Of a stretch of 64,000 nt of DNA, positions 16,053-24,978 are shown piece after piece. The position numbers and the translations under genes were made by a program. Source of the stretch: Phycisphaerales bacterium (GTDB lineage Bacteria; Planctomycetota; Phycisphaerae; Phycisphaerales; UBA1924); NCBI GenBank assembly GCA_029260345.1, contig JAJDDK010000005.1:248001-312000 (forward strand), written 5' to 3'. Position 1 is the stretch's first letter. Each line of letters starts with the position of its first letter. The notes beneath the pieces were generated by a model. It saw nothing but the letters and a program-made list of their open reading frames with translations. It did not search any database and was not told where the DNA came from.

Positions 16053-16401
16053 TCCTGGCGGTCTCCGGGTCGAAGGTGGCGAGCGCGGGCGAAGAGCAAC
16101 AGACGCGGACGGGCGCCAGAACAGCAATCCAACGGTCGGCCCACAGGCGAAGCGCACCGGCATGTTGCCCGAGCGCCATTTCCAACGCGCCAAGCGCACC
16201 GGCCGTCTGGGCCAATGCGAGCGAAGCATCGTCAGCCTGCCGATCCCAACGATCGCGCTCCTTGCGGCCTTCACGCCGGGGTTCCGAATCGTCCTCGCGG
16301 ACAATGCGGCCCTTGCGACCGTGATAGGTGGCGGTGAAATCTCCGCCGGGACCGAGTTTCAGAAGCGCCGTCGCCGAAGGGGATGCCGATCGAAGCCGCA
16401 T
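16049..16401 (-). pseudogene. possible small gene upstream of lexA, apparently frameshifted
   Basis: From the ATG at 16401 (GGAGC 8-12 bases upstream) a frame with coding-like G+C periodicity runs MRLRSASPSATALLKLGPGG, later ETARN. It would run about 220 bases into lexA in another frame before stopping at 15832. Close to the lexA start, a second frame looks better (codons for RLLLFARARHLRPGDRQE) and ends in a TGA at 16049-16051 that overlaps the lexA ATG, as coupled genes usually do. One indel, real or a sequencing error, would join them. No homologue recognised; this is a weak call. Confidence 0.3.
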
Positions 16402-16827
16402 GAGTTCGCTCCGTCCTACCTGTTGCGGCCGCAGTGTTTCGGTCGAATCACCCGCTTGTTCCGATGCATCATCCGAACGAAACGGGTGAACGGTTCTCCC
16501 GAACTTGCGCTTCCGGTCGGCTCCGCCCCGGAATCGCTTGATTCTGCCGCCGCACTGTGTTGACCCGGCCAATCCGCTTCGAGGCCCCGCGTGGCGATTT
16601 CCCCCAAACTGGGGCGCCACCAGACCTCGGGCGTGATGCATGCCGTTCCACGACATGTTGGATCTCCGCCGATCCGGATATTCTCGATCGGCCGGGTTCG
16701 CGTCCTTGCTGCACAAACGAATTCAGATTTTGTTCGGGTGACGTTAGCCGATCAGAAGCCGCACAGCAAGGGCATTTCGGCAAGTTTGTTCGGTTAATTT
16801 TCGGGGCGCGAAATCGTCGGCGCGAGG
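16402..16827. other. intergenic stretch upstream of lexA
   Basis: No credible gene. It should hold the promoter for lexA. The 9-base word TTTGTTCGG occurs twice as a direct repeat (16728-16736 and 16785-16793), a possible repressor half-site, but there is no clear palindrome. GCGAAATC (about 16808-16815) pairs with GATTTCGC (16832-16839) across the dprA stop codon without a T run. Confidence 0.35.
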
Positions 16828-18015
16828 TCAGGATTTCGCTTCGCGCCGGATCAGCGTTTGGCCGCGCCGTTCGATGAGGCGGCGCACCTCAAGCATCGTC
16901 ACTTCGGTCCGCACCGCGGCGGGTTCGAGGCTGGTCCGCCGCACCAGTTCGTCCAAACTCATCGCATCCGCCAGCGTTTCGATGATCACACGCTGGATGT
17001 CATTCAGGTTTGCCGTCGCGATGGCGCTCTCGGCGGCGCCGTCATCGAAGATGCCGCCGATTGGCGCAGGGTCCGCGTAGCGCTGTTCGTGCGCACCGTT
17101 GTGGAGGTGTCGCGCCGGGGCTTCGAGCTGTTCGATGACGTCTGTGGGTGTGGTGACGAGAGCCGCGCCAGCGCGTTTCAGCAAATCATTCGAACCTTCC
17201 GAAGCCGCCGAATCAATACGCCCCGGGATCGCCATGACCTCGCGCCCGTGTTCCTCAGTCGCAACGCGGGCCGTGATCAGCGCGCCCGATCCCGCCGCGG
17301 CTTCGACGACAAGCACTCCGAGACTTAATCCCGAGATGATGCGATTGCGCATCGGAAAATTCTCCGCCGTTGGATTTGTTTCCAGCGGTAATTCAGAGAT
17401 GACCGCGCCGCGGCCATCTGCAATCTCGTCAAACAGCTCCGCGTTCTCAGGCGGATAGCAGCGGGCTAGGCCGCAACCCAGCACGGCGACGGTGCGCCCG
17501 TTCATGCGAAGTGCCGCCCGGTGCGCGGCGGTATCAATCCCGCGCGCCCCTCCCGAAATCACCGTCAGGCCCGCCGAGGCAAGCATGCCGGCGAAACGTT
17601 CGGTTTGTTCGATTCCATACGGCGTGCAGGCGCGCGAACCGACCATGGCGACGGGGAAGCGGTCTTGTTCAGGGTGCAGTTCGCCGCGCACGTAGAGGAT
17701 GGGCGGCGGATTGGGAATGGTGCGCAGGAGCGCCGGGTAACGATCGCTGCTGATCGGAATGAGATCGACGCCGAGCTCATTGGCCAGCGCGAGTTCGTGC
17801 GCGACGCGCTCCGCCGCGGCGGCTCGTTCGGCGATGATTGTTTGTGCGAGTTTGGGTCCGACGCGAGGCACGCGCTGCAGCGCGCTCTCGGATGACGCCA
17901 GCGCTTTTTCTGCGCTGCCGAATGATTCGATCAGACGGCTGATGAGCACCGGACCGAGTCCGGGGATGAGCGTCAGACGCAGGATGGCGTCAACTTCTGG
18001 GTCGAACGCAGCCAT
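16828..18015 (-). CDS. dprA: DNA processing protein DprA
   Basis: Loads RecA onto incoming single-stranded DNA during natural transformation. 395 residues from the ATG at 18015. N-terminal helix-hairpin-helix region (LTLIPGLGPVLISRLIESFG). The Rossmann-like DprA domain has VAMVGSRACTPYG, SGGARGIDTAAHRAAL, TVAVLGCGL...YPPEN, and FPMRNRIISGLS with EAAAGSGALITA. A C-terminal winged helix (about residues 330-390, MSLDELVRRTSLEPAAV) completes the full-length form. The eleven residues of an upstream in-frame start are not family-like. Located upstream of lexA on the same strand. Competence is therefore possible but no other competence genes are here. Confidence 0.95.
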   Translation of the reverse strand: MAAFDPEVDAILRLTLIPGLGPVLISRLIESFGSAEKALASSESALQRVPRVGPKLAQTIIAERAAAAERVAHELALANELGVDLIPISSDRYPALLRTIPNPPPILYVRGELHPEQDRFPVAMVGSRACTPYGIEQTERFAGMLASAGLTVISGGARGIDTAAHRAALRMNGRTVAVLGCGLARCYPPENAELFDEIADGRGAVISELPLETNPTAENFPMRNRIISGLSLGVLVVEAAAGSGALITARVATEEHGREVMAIPGRIDSAASEGSNDLLKRAGAALVTTPTDVIEQLEAPARHLHNGAHEQRYADPAPIGGIFDDGAAESAIATANLNDIQRVIIETLADAMSLDELVRRTSLEPAAVRTEVTMLEVRRLIERRGQTLIRREAKS

Positions 18016-18067
18016 AGCCCGCGCAGTGTAATGGCAGGGGAACGCCATGAAAAATCAATTCTACGGG

Positions 18068-18565
18068 TTAGAAGTGATCGACGAACGGGATTTCGCAGTC
18101 GAGGCAGACGGCGCGGAGATGTTCGAGATGCTCAGGCGTGCGTGCTGGGATCGGCGCCTCAGGCGAGGCCATAGGGATGCCGGCGCGCTCGACCATGGAT
18201 TCGAACCCGGCGGGATGGCACCAAACCAGCATGCGCGCTTCATTTGAAGTTTCATTGCGAAAGCAGTGCGGCACATTCTTCGGCAGATGCACAAATCCGC
18301 CCTTGCTGATGCGCGTCGGACCGGCGCTGTGCAGGAAGGTGATCTCGCCCTCTAACACATAAAAGGACTCTGCCTCGCGTCGATGCACGTGCGGGGGGGG
18401 CCCGCCACCGGGCGGCACGCGAATCTCGACGAGGCAGAAAGCACCGCCCGTTTCGCCGCCGCGAATCTTGATGGTGACGACATCGCCGGCGACGGCGAAC
18501 GAATCCCCCTGACCCGGCAACGTGACAAAGGCGCCGCCGGAAGTTGACACAGATGCGGTGGACAT
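18068..18565 (-). CDS. cupin domain protein
   Basis: 165-residue single-domain cupin. The metal-binding motif 1 is seen as PPPHVHRREAESFYVLEGE (two His and a Glu), and motif 2 as PKNVPHCFRN. The role in such small cupins ranges from dioxygenase and isomerase activity to ligand sensing, and none can be chosen here. I start at the ATG 18565, since the upstream extension is not cupin-like. It is divergent from the arsenate reductase gene 18752, with a 186-base shared upstream region; a link to arsenic handling is possible but unsupported. Cys158-type CLDCE at the C-terminus is unusual for a cupin. Confidence 0.8.
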   Translation of the reverse strand: MSTASVSTSGGAFVTLPGQGDSFAVAGDVVTIKIRGGETGGAFCLVEIRVPPGGGPPPHVHRREAESFYVLEGEITFLHSAGPTRISKGGFVHLPKNVPHCFRNETSNEARMLVWCHPAGFESMVERAGIPMASPEAPIPARTPEHLEHLRAVCLDCEIPFVDHF

Positions 18566-18751
18566 AACGCGAATTGTTCCAGTTAAGTCGTCGCCGTCGG
18601 TCGGGCTTTCGCGCCCGGTTGGCGATCGCGCCATTGTATCTGACATGGGCGTCCGACCGCAGCGTCGTCCTTTATCGAATCCGAACATTCTTCAGCGATC
18701 AATAGGAAGAATTGATGGGATCATGCGCCGCGACGACTCGGAGACTGGCTC

Positions 18752-19228
18752 ATGACAGACGAACCAATCCAGAAGAAGCGAATTCGCATTCTGTTTTTGT
18801 GCACAGGGAATTCGTGCCGCAGCCAGATGGCGGAGGGTTGGGCGCGGGCGCTGAAGCCGGACGTGATAGAGGCACATTCGGCGGGCACGGAGCCGCACGG
18901 ACTGAACCCGCTGGCTGTCCGTGCGATGGCGGAAGCAGGTGTGGATATCTCGTTGCACCGTTCCAAGCACATTGATGAATGCATGGCCGAGCCGTTCGAT
19001 TTTGTGATGACGGTGTGCGACAGCGCCCACGAAGCGTGCCCGACGGCGCCGGGGCTTGGGCGAATCGTGCATCAAGGGTTCGATGATCCGCCCCGATTGG
19101 CTGCGGAAGCGATCGACGATGAGGATGCGATGCGGCACTACCGTCGCGTGCGCGATGAGATCCGCGACTTCGTCGAGGCGATGCCCGGCGTCTTGTCGCA
19201 GGATTCGAATACGGTGTCGCCCGCATGA
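18752..19228 (+). CDS. arsC: arsenate reductase, low-molecular-weight phosphatase type
   Basis: Reduces arsenate to arsenite in the cytoplasm using thioredoxin. The fold is that of low-molecular-weight tyrosine phosphatases: P-loop CTGNSCRS with C17 and R23. The further cysteines C89 and C96 in TVCDSAHEACP shuttle the disulfide, which separates ArsC from plain phosphatases. The acid loop HQGFDDPP carries the Asp. 158 residues, with a slightly long C-terminal tail. The last 4 bases overlap the start of the aquaglyceroporin gene. No ArsR repressor or ArsB/Acr3 pump gene is next to it, so expression control is unknown. Confidence 0.9.
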   Translation: MTDEPIQKKRIRILFLCTGNSCRSQMAEGWARALKPDVIEAHSAGTEPHGLNPLAVRAMAEAGVDISLHRSKHIDECMAEPFDFVMTVCDSAHEACPTAPGLGRIVHQGFDDPPRLAAEAIDDEDAMRHYRRVRDEIRDFVEAMPGVLSQDSNTVSPA

Positions 19229-19929
19229 CCACGACGTTCCCCCTGTTCAATCGCGCGTTCGCCGAGTTTCTGGGGACATTCTTTCTTGTGTTCTCGGGAA
19301 CCGGTGCGATTGTCGTGAATGAAGTCAGCGGCGGTGTGGTGACGCACGCCGGAGTGGCGCTCACGTTTGGACTCGTTGTGATGGCCGTGATTTATGCGAT
19401 CGGCGATGTCTCCGGGGCGCACATCAACCCCGCCGTGACCGTGGCATTCTGGCTCGCGAAACGATTTCGCGGCTCGGACGTCGCCCCGTACATCGGCGCG
19501 CAGTGCATGGGGGCGCTTGCCGCGAGTGTGGCGCTGCGGGTGATGTTTCCTTCGGCGGAGACGCTTGGTGAGACGATCCCGGCGGGCGGGGCCATGCAGT
19601 CGTTTGTCCTTGAGGTGATCCTCACGTTCATGTTGATGTTTGTGATTCTGGCCGTCGCGACGGGCGCGAAGGAAAAGGGTGTGATGGCCGGCGTCGCCAT
19701 CGGCGGCGTCATTGCGTTCGAAGCGATGTTCGCAGGACCGATCAGCGGGGCTTCGATGAACCCGGCGCGGTCGCTGGGGCCGGCGGTGGTGAATGGCCAA
19801 CTGGATTCGATCTGGATTTACCTTGCGGCGCCCGTGGTTGGAGCAGCCCTCGCCGTGCCAGCGTTTTGGCTCATCGCAAAACGCGAAGACCTCGGGTCGG
19901 ACGCCGGCGGCGCCAATTCGACCGCCTGA
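19225..19929 (+). CDS. aqpS: MIP-family aquaglyceroporin, probable arsenite channel
   Basis: 234-residue channel with six hydrophobic segments and both pore signatures: SGAHINPAVT (NPA at 68-70) and SGASMNPARS (NPA at 179-181). It overlaps arsC by ATGA, so both are made together. In Sinorhizobium the analogous AqpS-ArsC pair lets arsenite formed inside leave by downhill diffusion instead of an ATP or proton pump. The gene symbol rests on this context; by sequence alone it is a MIP channel that could carry water, glycerol or metalloid hydroxides. Confidence 0.85.
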   Translation: MTTTFPLFNRAFAEFLGTFFLVFSGTGAIVVNEVSGGVVTHAGVALTFGLVVMAVIYAIGDVSGAHINPAVTVAFWLAKRFRGSDVAPYIGAQCMGALAASVALRVMFPSAETLGETIPAGGAMQSFVLEVILTFMLMFVILAVATGAKEKGVMAGVAIGGVIAFEAMFAGPISGASMNPARSLGPAVVNGQLDSIWIYLAAPVVGAALAVPAFWLIAKREDLGSDAGGANSTA

Positions 19930-20118
19930 CGTCGAGCCGGCGTGACCGATACATCACGAGATCGATCTCCCAATTGACCGATCCATTCCCTGGGATGGTG
20001 CGTAGGACATGTCCCGGGCGGGTTCGGCGCGATCCGGCTCACGGTTCCTGAATGTGCGGGAATCGCGTACCATCGCCTCTTTCCAGTCCTTAGAAGAGCC
20101 AACGGGGAATCGGCGCGT

Positions 20119-21078
20119 ATGACTGTGATGGTTCAGATCAAATCACTCCGCAAGGAGTTCGGCCCCATTCTGGCGGTGGACGACGTCTCTTTTGACGTCG
20201 TTCGCGGCGAGGTTCTTGGGTTCCTTGGCCCGAATGGCGCCGGCAAATCCACGACCATGAAGATGGTCACCGGGTTTCTTGCCCCGACCGCCGGGACCGC
20301 CGTCGTCTGCGGGCATGACGTCAAAGAGGAGCCCATCAAGGCAAAGGCCAAGATCGGCTACCTGCCGGAAGGCGCTCCGCTCTATGGCGACATGACGCCC
20401 GAAGGGCTGCTCAAGTTCATCGCCGAAGTGCGCGGCATCCCGCGCTCGAAGCGCAAGGCCGCAATTGAGCTGGCGGCCGGGCGCGTGCAGCTTGAAGGCG
20501 TCATGCGGCAACCAATTGAGACGTTGTCCAAGGGATATAAACGGCGCGTCGGGCTGGCGCAGGCCATCCTGCATGACCCCGATGTGCTGATTCTTGACGA
20601 ACCGACGGACGGGCTTGATCCAAATCAGAAATTCGAAGTGCGCCAACTGATTCACGAGATGTCTGGTGAGAAAGCCATCATTCTTTCGACACACATTCTC
20701 GAAGAGGTCGGCGCTGTGTGTTCACGAGCAATCGTGATTTCGCGCGGCAGGATCGTGGCGGATGAAACGCCGCAAGATCTTGAAACACGATCGCGCCACT
20801 ACAACGCGGTTCGCGTCAGTGTGCGGGGCGGGGCGGAAAAGCTCGTCGCGGAACTCAAGCGGCTTGAGCGCGTCTCTTCGGTCGAATCGCTGGAGTCGGC
20901 GAATGGCGTGGCGGAGTGCCGCGTCTTTCCGAAACCGGGCGCTTCGATCGTGGCGGATGTGAGTCAGCGATTGAAGGATCTAAACTTGCAAGTGGATGGG
21001 TTGACGGTTGAGCCGGGACGCCTTGATGACGTCTTCCGCTCGCTGACGAAGCCATCGTCGCAGGGAGGTGATGCGTGA
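20119..21078 (+). CDS. ABC transporter ATP-binding protein (GldA-like)
   Basis: ATPase subunit of an ABC-2 type system, first gene of an operon running to 24920 or beyond. Walker A GPNGAGKST, Q-loop region YLPEGAPLYGDMT, signature LSKGYKRRVGLAQA, Walker B VLILDEPTDGLDP, and switch His in LSTHILEE. After about residue 225 comes an extra domain of roughly 95 residues typical of the GldA/NosF branch. The ATG at 20119 is used; a second ATG three codons later is equally possible. It overlaps the permease gene by 4 bases. Related systems serve gliding motility in Bacteroidetes, but in planctomycetes the exported substrate is not known. Confidence 0.9.
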   Translation: MTVMVQIKSLRKEFGPILAVDDVSFDVVRGEVLGFLGPNGAGKSTTMKMVTGFLAPTAGTAVVCGHDVKEEPIKAKAKIGYLPEGAPLYGDMTPEGLLKFIAEVRGIPRSKRKAAIELAAGRVQLEGVMRQPIETLSKGYKRRVGLAQAILHDPDVLILDEPTDGLDPNQKFEVRQLIHEMSGEKAIILSTHILEEVGAVCSRAIVISRGRIVADETPQDLETRSRHYNAVRVSVRGGAEKLVAELKRLERVSSVESLESANGVAECRVFPKPGASIVADVSQRLKDLNLQVDGLTVEPGRLDDVFRSLTKPSSQGGDA

Positions 21079-21809
21079 AAGGCCTCATTGCGATCATCAA
21101 GCGCGAGCTCGCCGGGTATTTCATCACGCCGGTCGCGTATGTCTTCATCGTGATTTTTCTCGCCATGTCGGGCGTGTTCACGTTTAACGTGGGCGGGTAC
21201 TACGAACGTGCCCAGGCGGACCTTCAGCCGTTCTTCAACTTTCATCCGTGGATGTATCTCTTCCTGATCCCGGCGATTTCGATGCGCCTGTGGGCGGAGG
21301 AGCGTCGCGTCGGCACGATTGAACTGCTCATGACATTGCCTGTTTCCGAATGGGCGATCGTCGCGGGCAAGTTCATCGCGGCATGGCTCTTTGCGGGCAT
21401 TGCGCTGGCGCTGACTGTGCCGATGTGGATCACGGTGAACTGGCTCGGCGATCCGGACAACGGCGTGATTTTTGCTAGTTACATCGGCAGCTTCCTGATG
21501 GCGGGGGCGTTTCTGGCGATTGGCGCCTGTGTTTCGGCGTCCACAAAGAGCCAAGTGATCGCGTTTGTCATCAGCGTCGTGATCTGCTTCCTGTTTCTCG
21601 CGGCGGGCATGCCGGCGGTGACAAATTTCTTCTCAAGCTGGGCGCCGGACATTGTGATCGACACGGTGACTGGCTTCAGCTTCCTGACGCACTTTGACGC
21701 CATCACCAATGGTGTGATTGATCTCCGCGATCTCGTGTTCTTTGTGTCGTTGATTGTGCTCGCGCTGGCGGCCAATGTCGTGATCATTGAGATGCGGAAA
21801 GCGGCCTGA
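21075..21809 (+). CDS. ABC-2 type permease (GldF-like)
   Basis: 244-residue membrane subunit with about six helices, partner of the preceding ATPase. The N-terminus AIIKRELAGYFITPVAYVFI is the recognisable GldF/NosY start, and SMRLWAEERRVGTIELLMTLP is the conserved cytoplasmic coupling segment. GTG start overlaps the ATPase stop. The following GldG-like gene starts 19 bases after its stop, so translation coupling along the operon is likely. Confidence 0.88.
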   Translation: MKGLIAIIKRELAGYFITPVAYVFIVIFLAMSGVFTFNVGGYYERAQADLQPFFNFHPWMYLFLIPAISMRLWAEERRVGTIELLMTLPVSEWAIVAGKFIAAWLFAGIALALTVPMWITVNWLGDPDNGVIFASYIGSFLMAGAFLAIGACVSASTKSQVIAFVISVVICFLFLAAGMPAVTNFFSSWAPDIVIDTVTGFSFLTHFDAITNGVIDLRDLVFFVSLIVLALAANVVIIEMRKAA

Positions 21810-21828
21810 GACGACTGGGAGATATGGA

Positions 21829-23721
21829 ATGAATCGGATTCTTGCATCCGCCGCTGGTCTGGTGATTCTCATCGCGCTGTTTCTCGCGGTGAACGTGATC
21901 GCGGGCGCGACGTTGCGATCGGCGCGCGTGGATTTCACCGAGGGCCGGTTGTACACACTGGCGCAAGGCTCAAAGAACATCGCGCAGTCAATCGACGAAC
22001 AGCTCACGCTGGATTTTTACTTTTCCTCCAAGCTTGCGGCGGGCCGCCCCACGTTGCAGACGTACGGCAAGCGCGTGCGCGAATTGCTTGAGGAGTACGA
22101 GCGCGTTGCTGACGGTCGCATCAAGCTGCAAATCTATGATCCCGAGCCGTTCTCGGATCTCGAAGATCAGGCGGTGCAATTCGGTCTGCGCGGCATCCCG
22201 GTTGGGGATGATGGCGAGCGTTTCTACTTCGGGTTGGTGGGCAGCAACGCCGTCGGCGTGCGCAGCGTGATCACGTTCTTCGATCCGCAGCAGCAGCAGT
22301 TTCTGGAATATGAAATCAGCCGCATGATTCAGCAACTTGCGCACCCGAAGCGTCGTGTGCTGGGGTTGATTTCAACGCTGGAAATCGGCGGCGTCATGCC
22401 GACGCCGGGCAGTCAGCAGCGCGGCATTCCGGCGTGGCAGATCGCACGCGAGATCGGCACGTTGTTTGAAGTGCGCCGCATCGATCCTAAAGAAGCAACC
22501 ATCCCGGCGGGTCTGGATGTGCTGTTGGTCATCCACCCCAAGAAATTGCCTGACGCAATGGTCTACGCGATTGATCAGTTCGTTCTTGGCGGCGGCCATG
22601 CGATGATCTTTATGGATCCGCATTCGGAGTCGGATCAGCCGAGCGACCCGAATGATCAGGTGGCGCGGCTCAGTCACGACACCTATTCCGAAATTCCGCG
22701 ACTGTTGCAGTCGTGGGGCGTCAAGATGGATCGCGCGCAAACCGCGACGGACCTGCTCAACGCGCAAGAGGTGCTGTATCAGGTGGCCTCCGGTCAGCGC
22801 GAACCAATGATGTACGTCCCGTGGATTACGCTTGGACCGAAGAATCTCGACGACGACGACCTGGTCACTGGCAAACTCTCACGTTTGAACTTCGCCAGCG
22901 CCGGTGTGCTTGAACCAATCGAAGGCGCGACCACGACGTTTACGCCGCTCGCGTGGACGAGTGAACAGTCCATGGCAATGGAGACACTCCGCGTGCGCGG
23001 CATGCCGGACCCCAAACGCCTCATGAGTGAGTTTGTCGGCAGCGGCGAGAACTTGACGCTGGCGGCGCGAGTCACGGGCGAAGTGCGCACGGCGTTTCCG
23101 GATGGCCCGCCGCAGGGTGTGCCGGTGAGCCCCGTGGCGCCGCTGTTGGAATCGGTCGAGCCGATCAACGTGATTCTCGTGGCGGATACGGAAGTGCTCG
23201 CAGATCGGTTTTATTTGCAGCAGAATGCTCTTGGCAGCATCGAGAAAATTGCCGACAACGCGGATTTCATCATCAATGGCCTCGACAACCTGTCGGGGAC
23301 GTCGGATCTCATCAGCCTGCGCGCTCGCGGCTCGTTCGCTCGTCCGTTTGAGCGCGTGAATGAAATCCGCGCCACCGCCGAAGAGCAGTTCCGCGCTCGC
23401 GAGCTTGAACTGGAGCGCGAGATCAGCGGCATTCGCCAGCGCATTGATCGCATCCGTCAGGAGCGCCCTTCATCGTCACTGATCCTTGAACCGGAAGTGC
23501 AAGAAGAGATTGCGCAACTGAACATCTCGCTGCTCGAAGCCCGCAAAGAGCTTCGCAACGTGCAACTCAATCTGCGCCGGGATGTTGAATCGCTCGGCAC
23601 GCGTCTGAAAATCCTGAACACGGCGCTGGTGCCGACGATCGTCGCCCTTGGCGCCATTGGCCTTGGCGCGTACCGCGCTTCGCGCCGGCGTGCGGATCGC
23701 CGCGCCATGGCTCAGAAATAA
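21829..23721 (+). CDS. GldG-like ABC transporter auxiliary membrane protein
   Basis: 630 residues with one N-terminal and one C-terminal membrane helix (LASAAGLVILIALFLAVNVI and about 605-622) enclosing a large periplasmic GldG/ABC_transp_aux domain. Recognisable parts are FTEGRLYTLAQGSK near the N-terminus, LDFYFSSKLA, YEISRMIQQLAHPKRRVLG, and the late LVADTEVLADRFY with an AGxGNADFIINGLDNL-type block (here DNADFIINGLDNLSG). A coiled-coil of about 90 residues (ATAEEQFRARELELEREISG onwards) precedes the last helix. Start ATG at 21829 chosen because it gives the hydrophobic N-terminus directly. Thought to regulate or extend the permease in the envelope. Confidence 0.85.
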   Translation: MNRILASAAGLVILIALFLAVNVIAGATLRSARVDFTEGRLYTLAQGSKNIAQSIDEQLTLDFYFSSKLAAGRPTLQTYGKRVRELLEEYERVADGRIKLQIYDPEPFSDLEDQAVQFGLRGIPVGDDGERFYFGLVGSNAVGVRSVITFFDPQQQQFLEYEISRMIQQLAHPKRRVLGLISTLEIGGVMPTPGSQQRGIPAWQIAREIGTLFEVRRIDPKEATIPAGLDVLLVIHPKKLPDAMVYAIDQFVLGGGHAMIFMDPHSESDQPSDPNDQVARLSHDTYSEIPRLLQSWGVKMDRAQTATDLLNAQEVLYQVASGQREPMMYVPWITLGPKNLDDDDLVTGKLSRLNFASAGVLEPIEGATTTFTPLAWTSEQSMAMETLRVRGMPDPKRLMSEFVGSGENLTLAARVTGEVRTAFPDGPPQGVPVSPVAPLLESVEPINVILVADTEVLADRFYLQQNALGSIEKIADNADFIINGLDNLSGTSDLISLRARGSFARPFERVNEIRATAEEQFRARELELEREISGIRQRIDRIRQERPSSSLILEPEVQEEIAQLNISLLEARKELRNVQLNLRRDVESLGTRLKILNTALVPTIVALGAIGLGAYRASRRRADRRAMAQK

Positions 23722-23765
23722 AGTATCGGACTTCCCGCGGCGCCTTTTGACAAACGAATCGACGC

Positions 23766-24920
23766 ATGAAGATACGCACGCTTCTCATTCTCGGAATTCT
23801 CGCAATGGCGATGCTTGCCGCAGCAGTCATTGCATACACCCGCAAGTCGACGGAGTACGTCGCCCCGACGCCGGAACTGCTGTACGGCGGGCTGTTTGAT
23901 CGGGTCGGCGACATCAAAGAAATCCATGTGATCGGGCCCAAGGGCGAGTTTCACGTGGATCTTGAAGACGATCAGTGGCGCATGCGCGAAAAGGGCGGGT
24001 ATCCGATCCGCACGGAGCGGATTCGCACGGCGGTGCTCTCGCTGTCCGACCTTCGCGTGATCGAACCGAAGACGAGCCGCCCGGACAATTACCCGTTGCT
24101 TGGGTTGCAGGAGCCCGGCGAGGGATCAGATTCAATTCTTGTCGAAATGCACGACGCCGAGGGCGAAGAGATCGTCTCCATCATCCTCGGCTATCTCGAG
24201 CGCGGCGGGCCGATGAATGCGCCGATGCGGCGCTACGTGCGCCTCACTGGTGATCCGCGCACCTACTTTATCGACGGTGTCGCGGAGATCGAAGTCGATC
24301 CGGTCCGCTGGATCGATCGCGAAATTCTTCGCGTGCTCCGATCCTGGACGTACGACGTCGAGATCGAACAAGTGGACGGCGACGTGTTGCGCGTTTTTCG
24401 ACCTGATCCGCAAGCGATGGACTTCGAACTGGCGGACATGCCCGAAGGCACTGTTTTCATTGACGAACGCGACGTCAATCTCGTGGGCAATTCCTTCATC
24501 TACATCGGAATGGAAGATGTGGCGCGCACGAGCACGCTTGACGAAAGCAAAGTCATCCCCGGTCCGGAAGCGCGCGTTCGCACGTTTGATGGATTCGTGA
24601 TGACGGCGCACCTCTTCGATTACGAGGGCGCCACGTGGGCGACCTTTGAGGCGTCCACAACAGAGCCGGTCATTGATGTGGACGCCGCAAACGCCGCGAT
24701 GACGGCGGGCGCCCCAGGCGCCAATTTCCGGCCCATGTCGGACGTCATCGCCGCTGCCGAGCGTTTCAACGAAGAACTCGACGGCTGGCGATTCCAAATG
24801 ACGGAGAACAAGACCCGCCTGCTGTCCTTCCGCATCACCGACCTCGTGCAGCAGCCGGGCGAGAATCGTTCATCGCCGATTCAGCCGGACTTCGGCCCGG
24901 GCGCCCCTGGCGCGCCCTGA
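23766..24920 (+). CDS. DUF4340 membrane-anchored protein
   Basis: 384 residues: N-terminal hydrophobic anchor (LLILGILAMAMLAAAVIAYT), then an extracytoplasmic region of the DUF4340 type, with two similar halves (GEFHVDLEDDQWRM..YPIRTERIRTAVLSL and a second beta-rich part). This family usually follows GldG-like genes, as here with a 44-base gap, so it is probably the last envelope component of the ABC system. The Gly/Pro-rich C-terminus is variable. No catalytic motif seen. Confidence 0.8.
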   Translation: MKIRTLLILGILAMAMLAAAVIAYTRKSTEYVAPTPELLYGGLFDRVGDIKEIHVIGPKGEFHVDLEDDQWRMREKGGYPIRTERIRTAVLSLSDLRVIEPKTSRPDNYPLLGLQEPGEGSDSILVEMHDAEGEEIVSIILGYLERGGPMNAPMRRYVRLTGDPRTYFIDGVAEIEVDPVRWIDREILRVLRSWTYDVEIEQVDGDVLRVFRPDPQAMDFELADMPEGTVFIDERDVNLVGNSFIYIGMEDVARTSTLDESKVIPGPEARVRTFDGFVMTAHLFDYEGATWATFEASTTEPVIDVDAANAAMTAGAPGANFRPMSDVIAAAERFNEELDGWRFQMTENKTRLLSFRITDLVQQPGENRSSPIQPDFGPGAPGAP

Positions 24921-24978
24921 TTGCCGCAATTCATCCCTCAAATTGAAACAAACTGCTCCGACCGCCGAATAGTGTCTT

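Noticed and set aside
16024-16563. Plus-strand frame upstream of lexA
   Set aside because: Its periodicity is worse than that of the minus strand in the same stretch, there is no ribosome site, and the residues are atypical.
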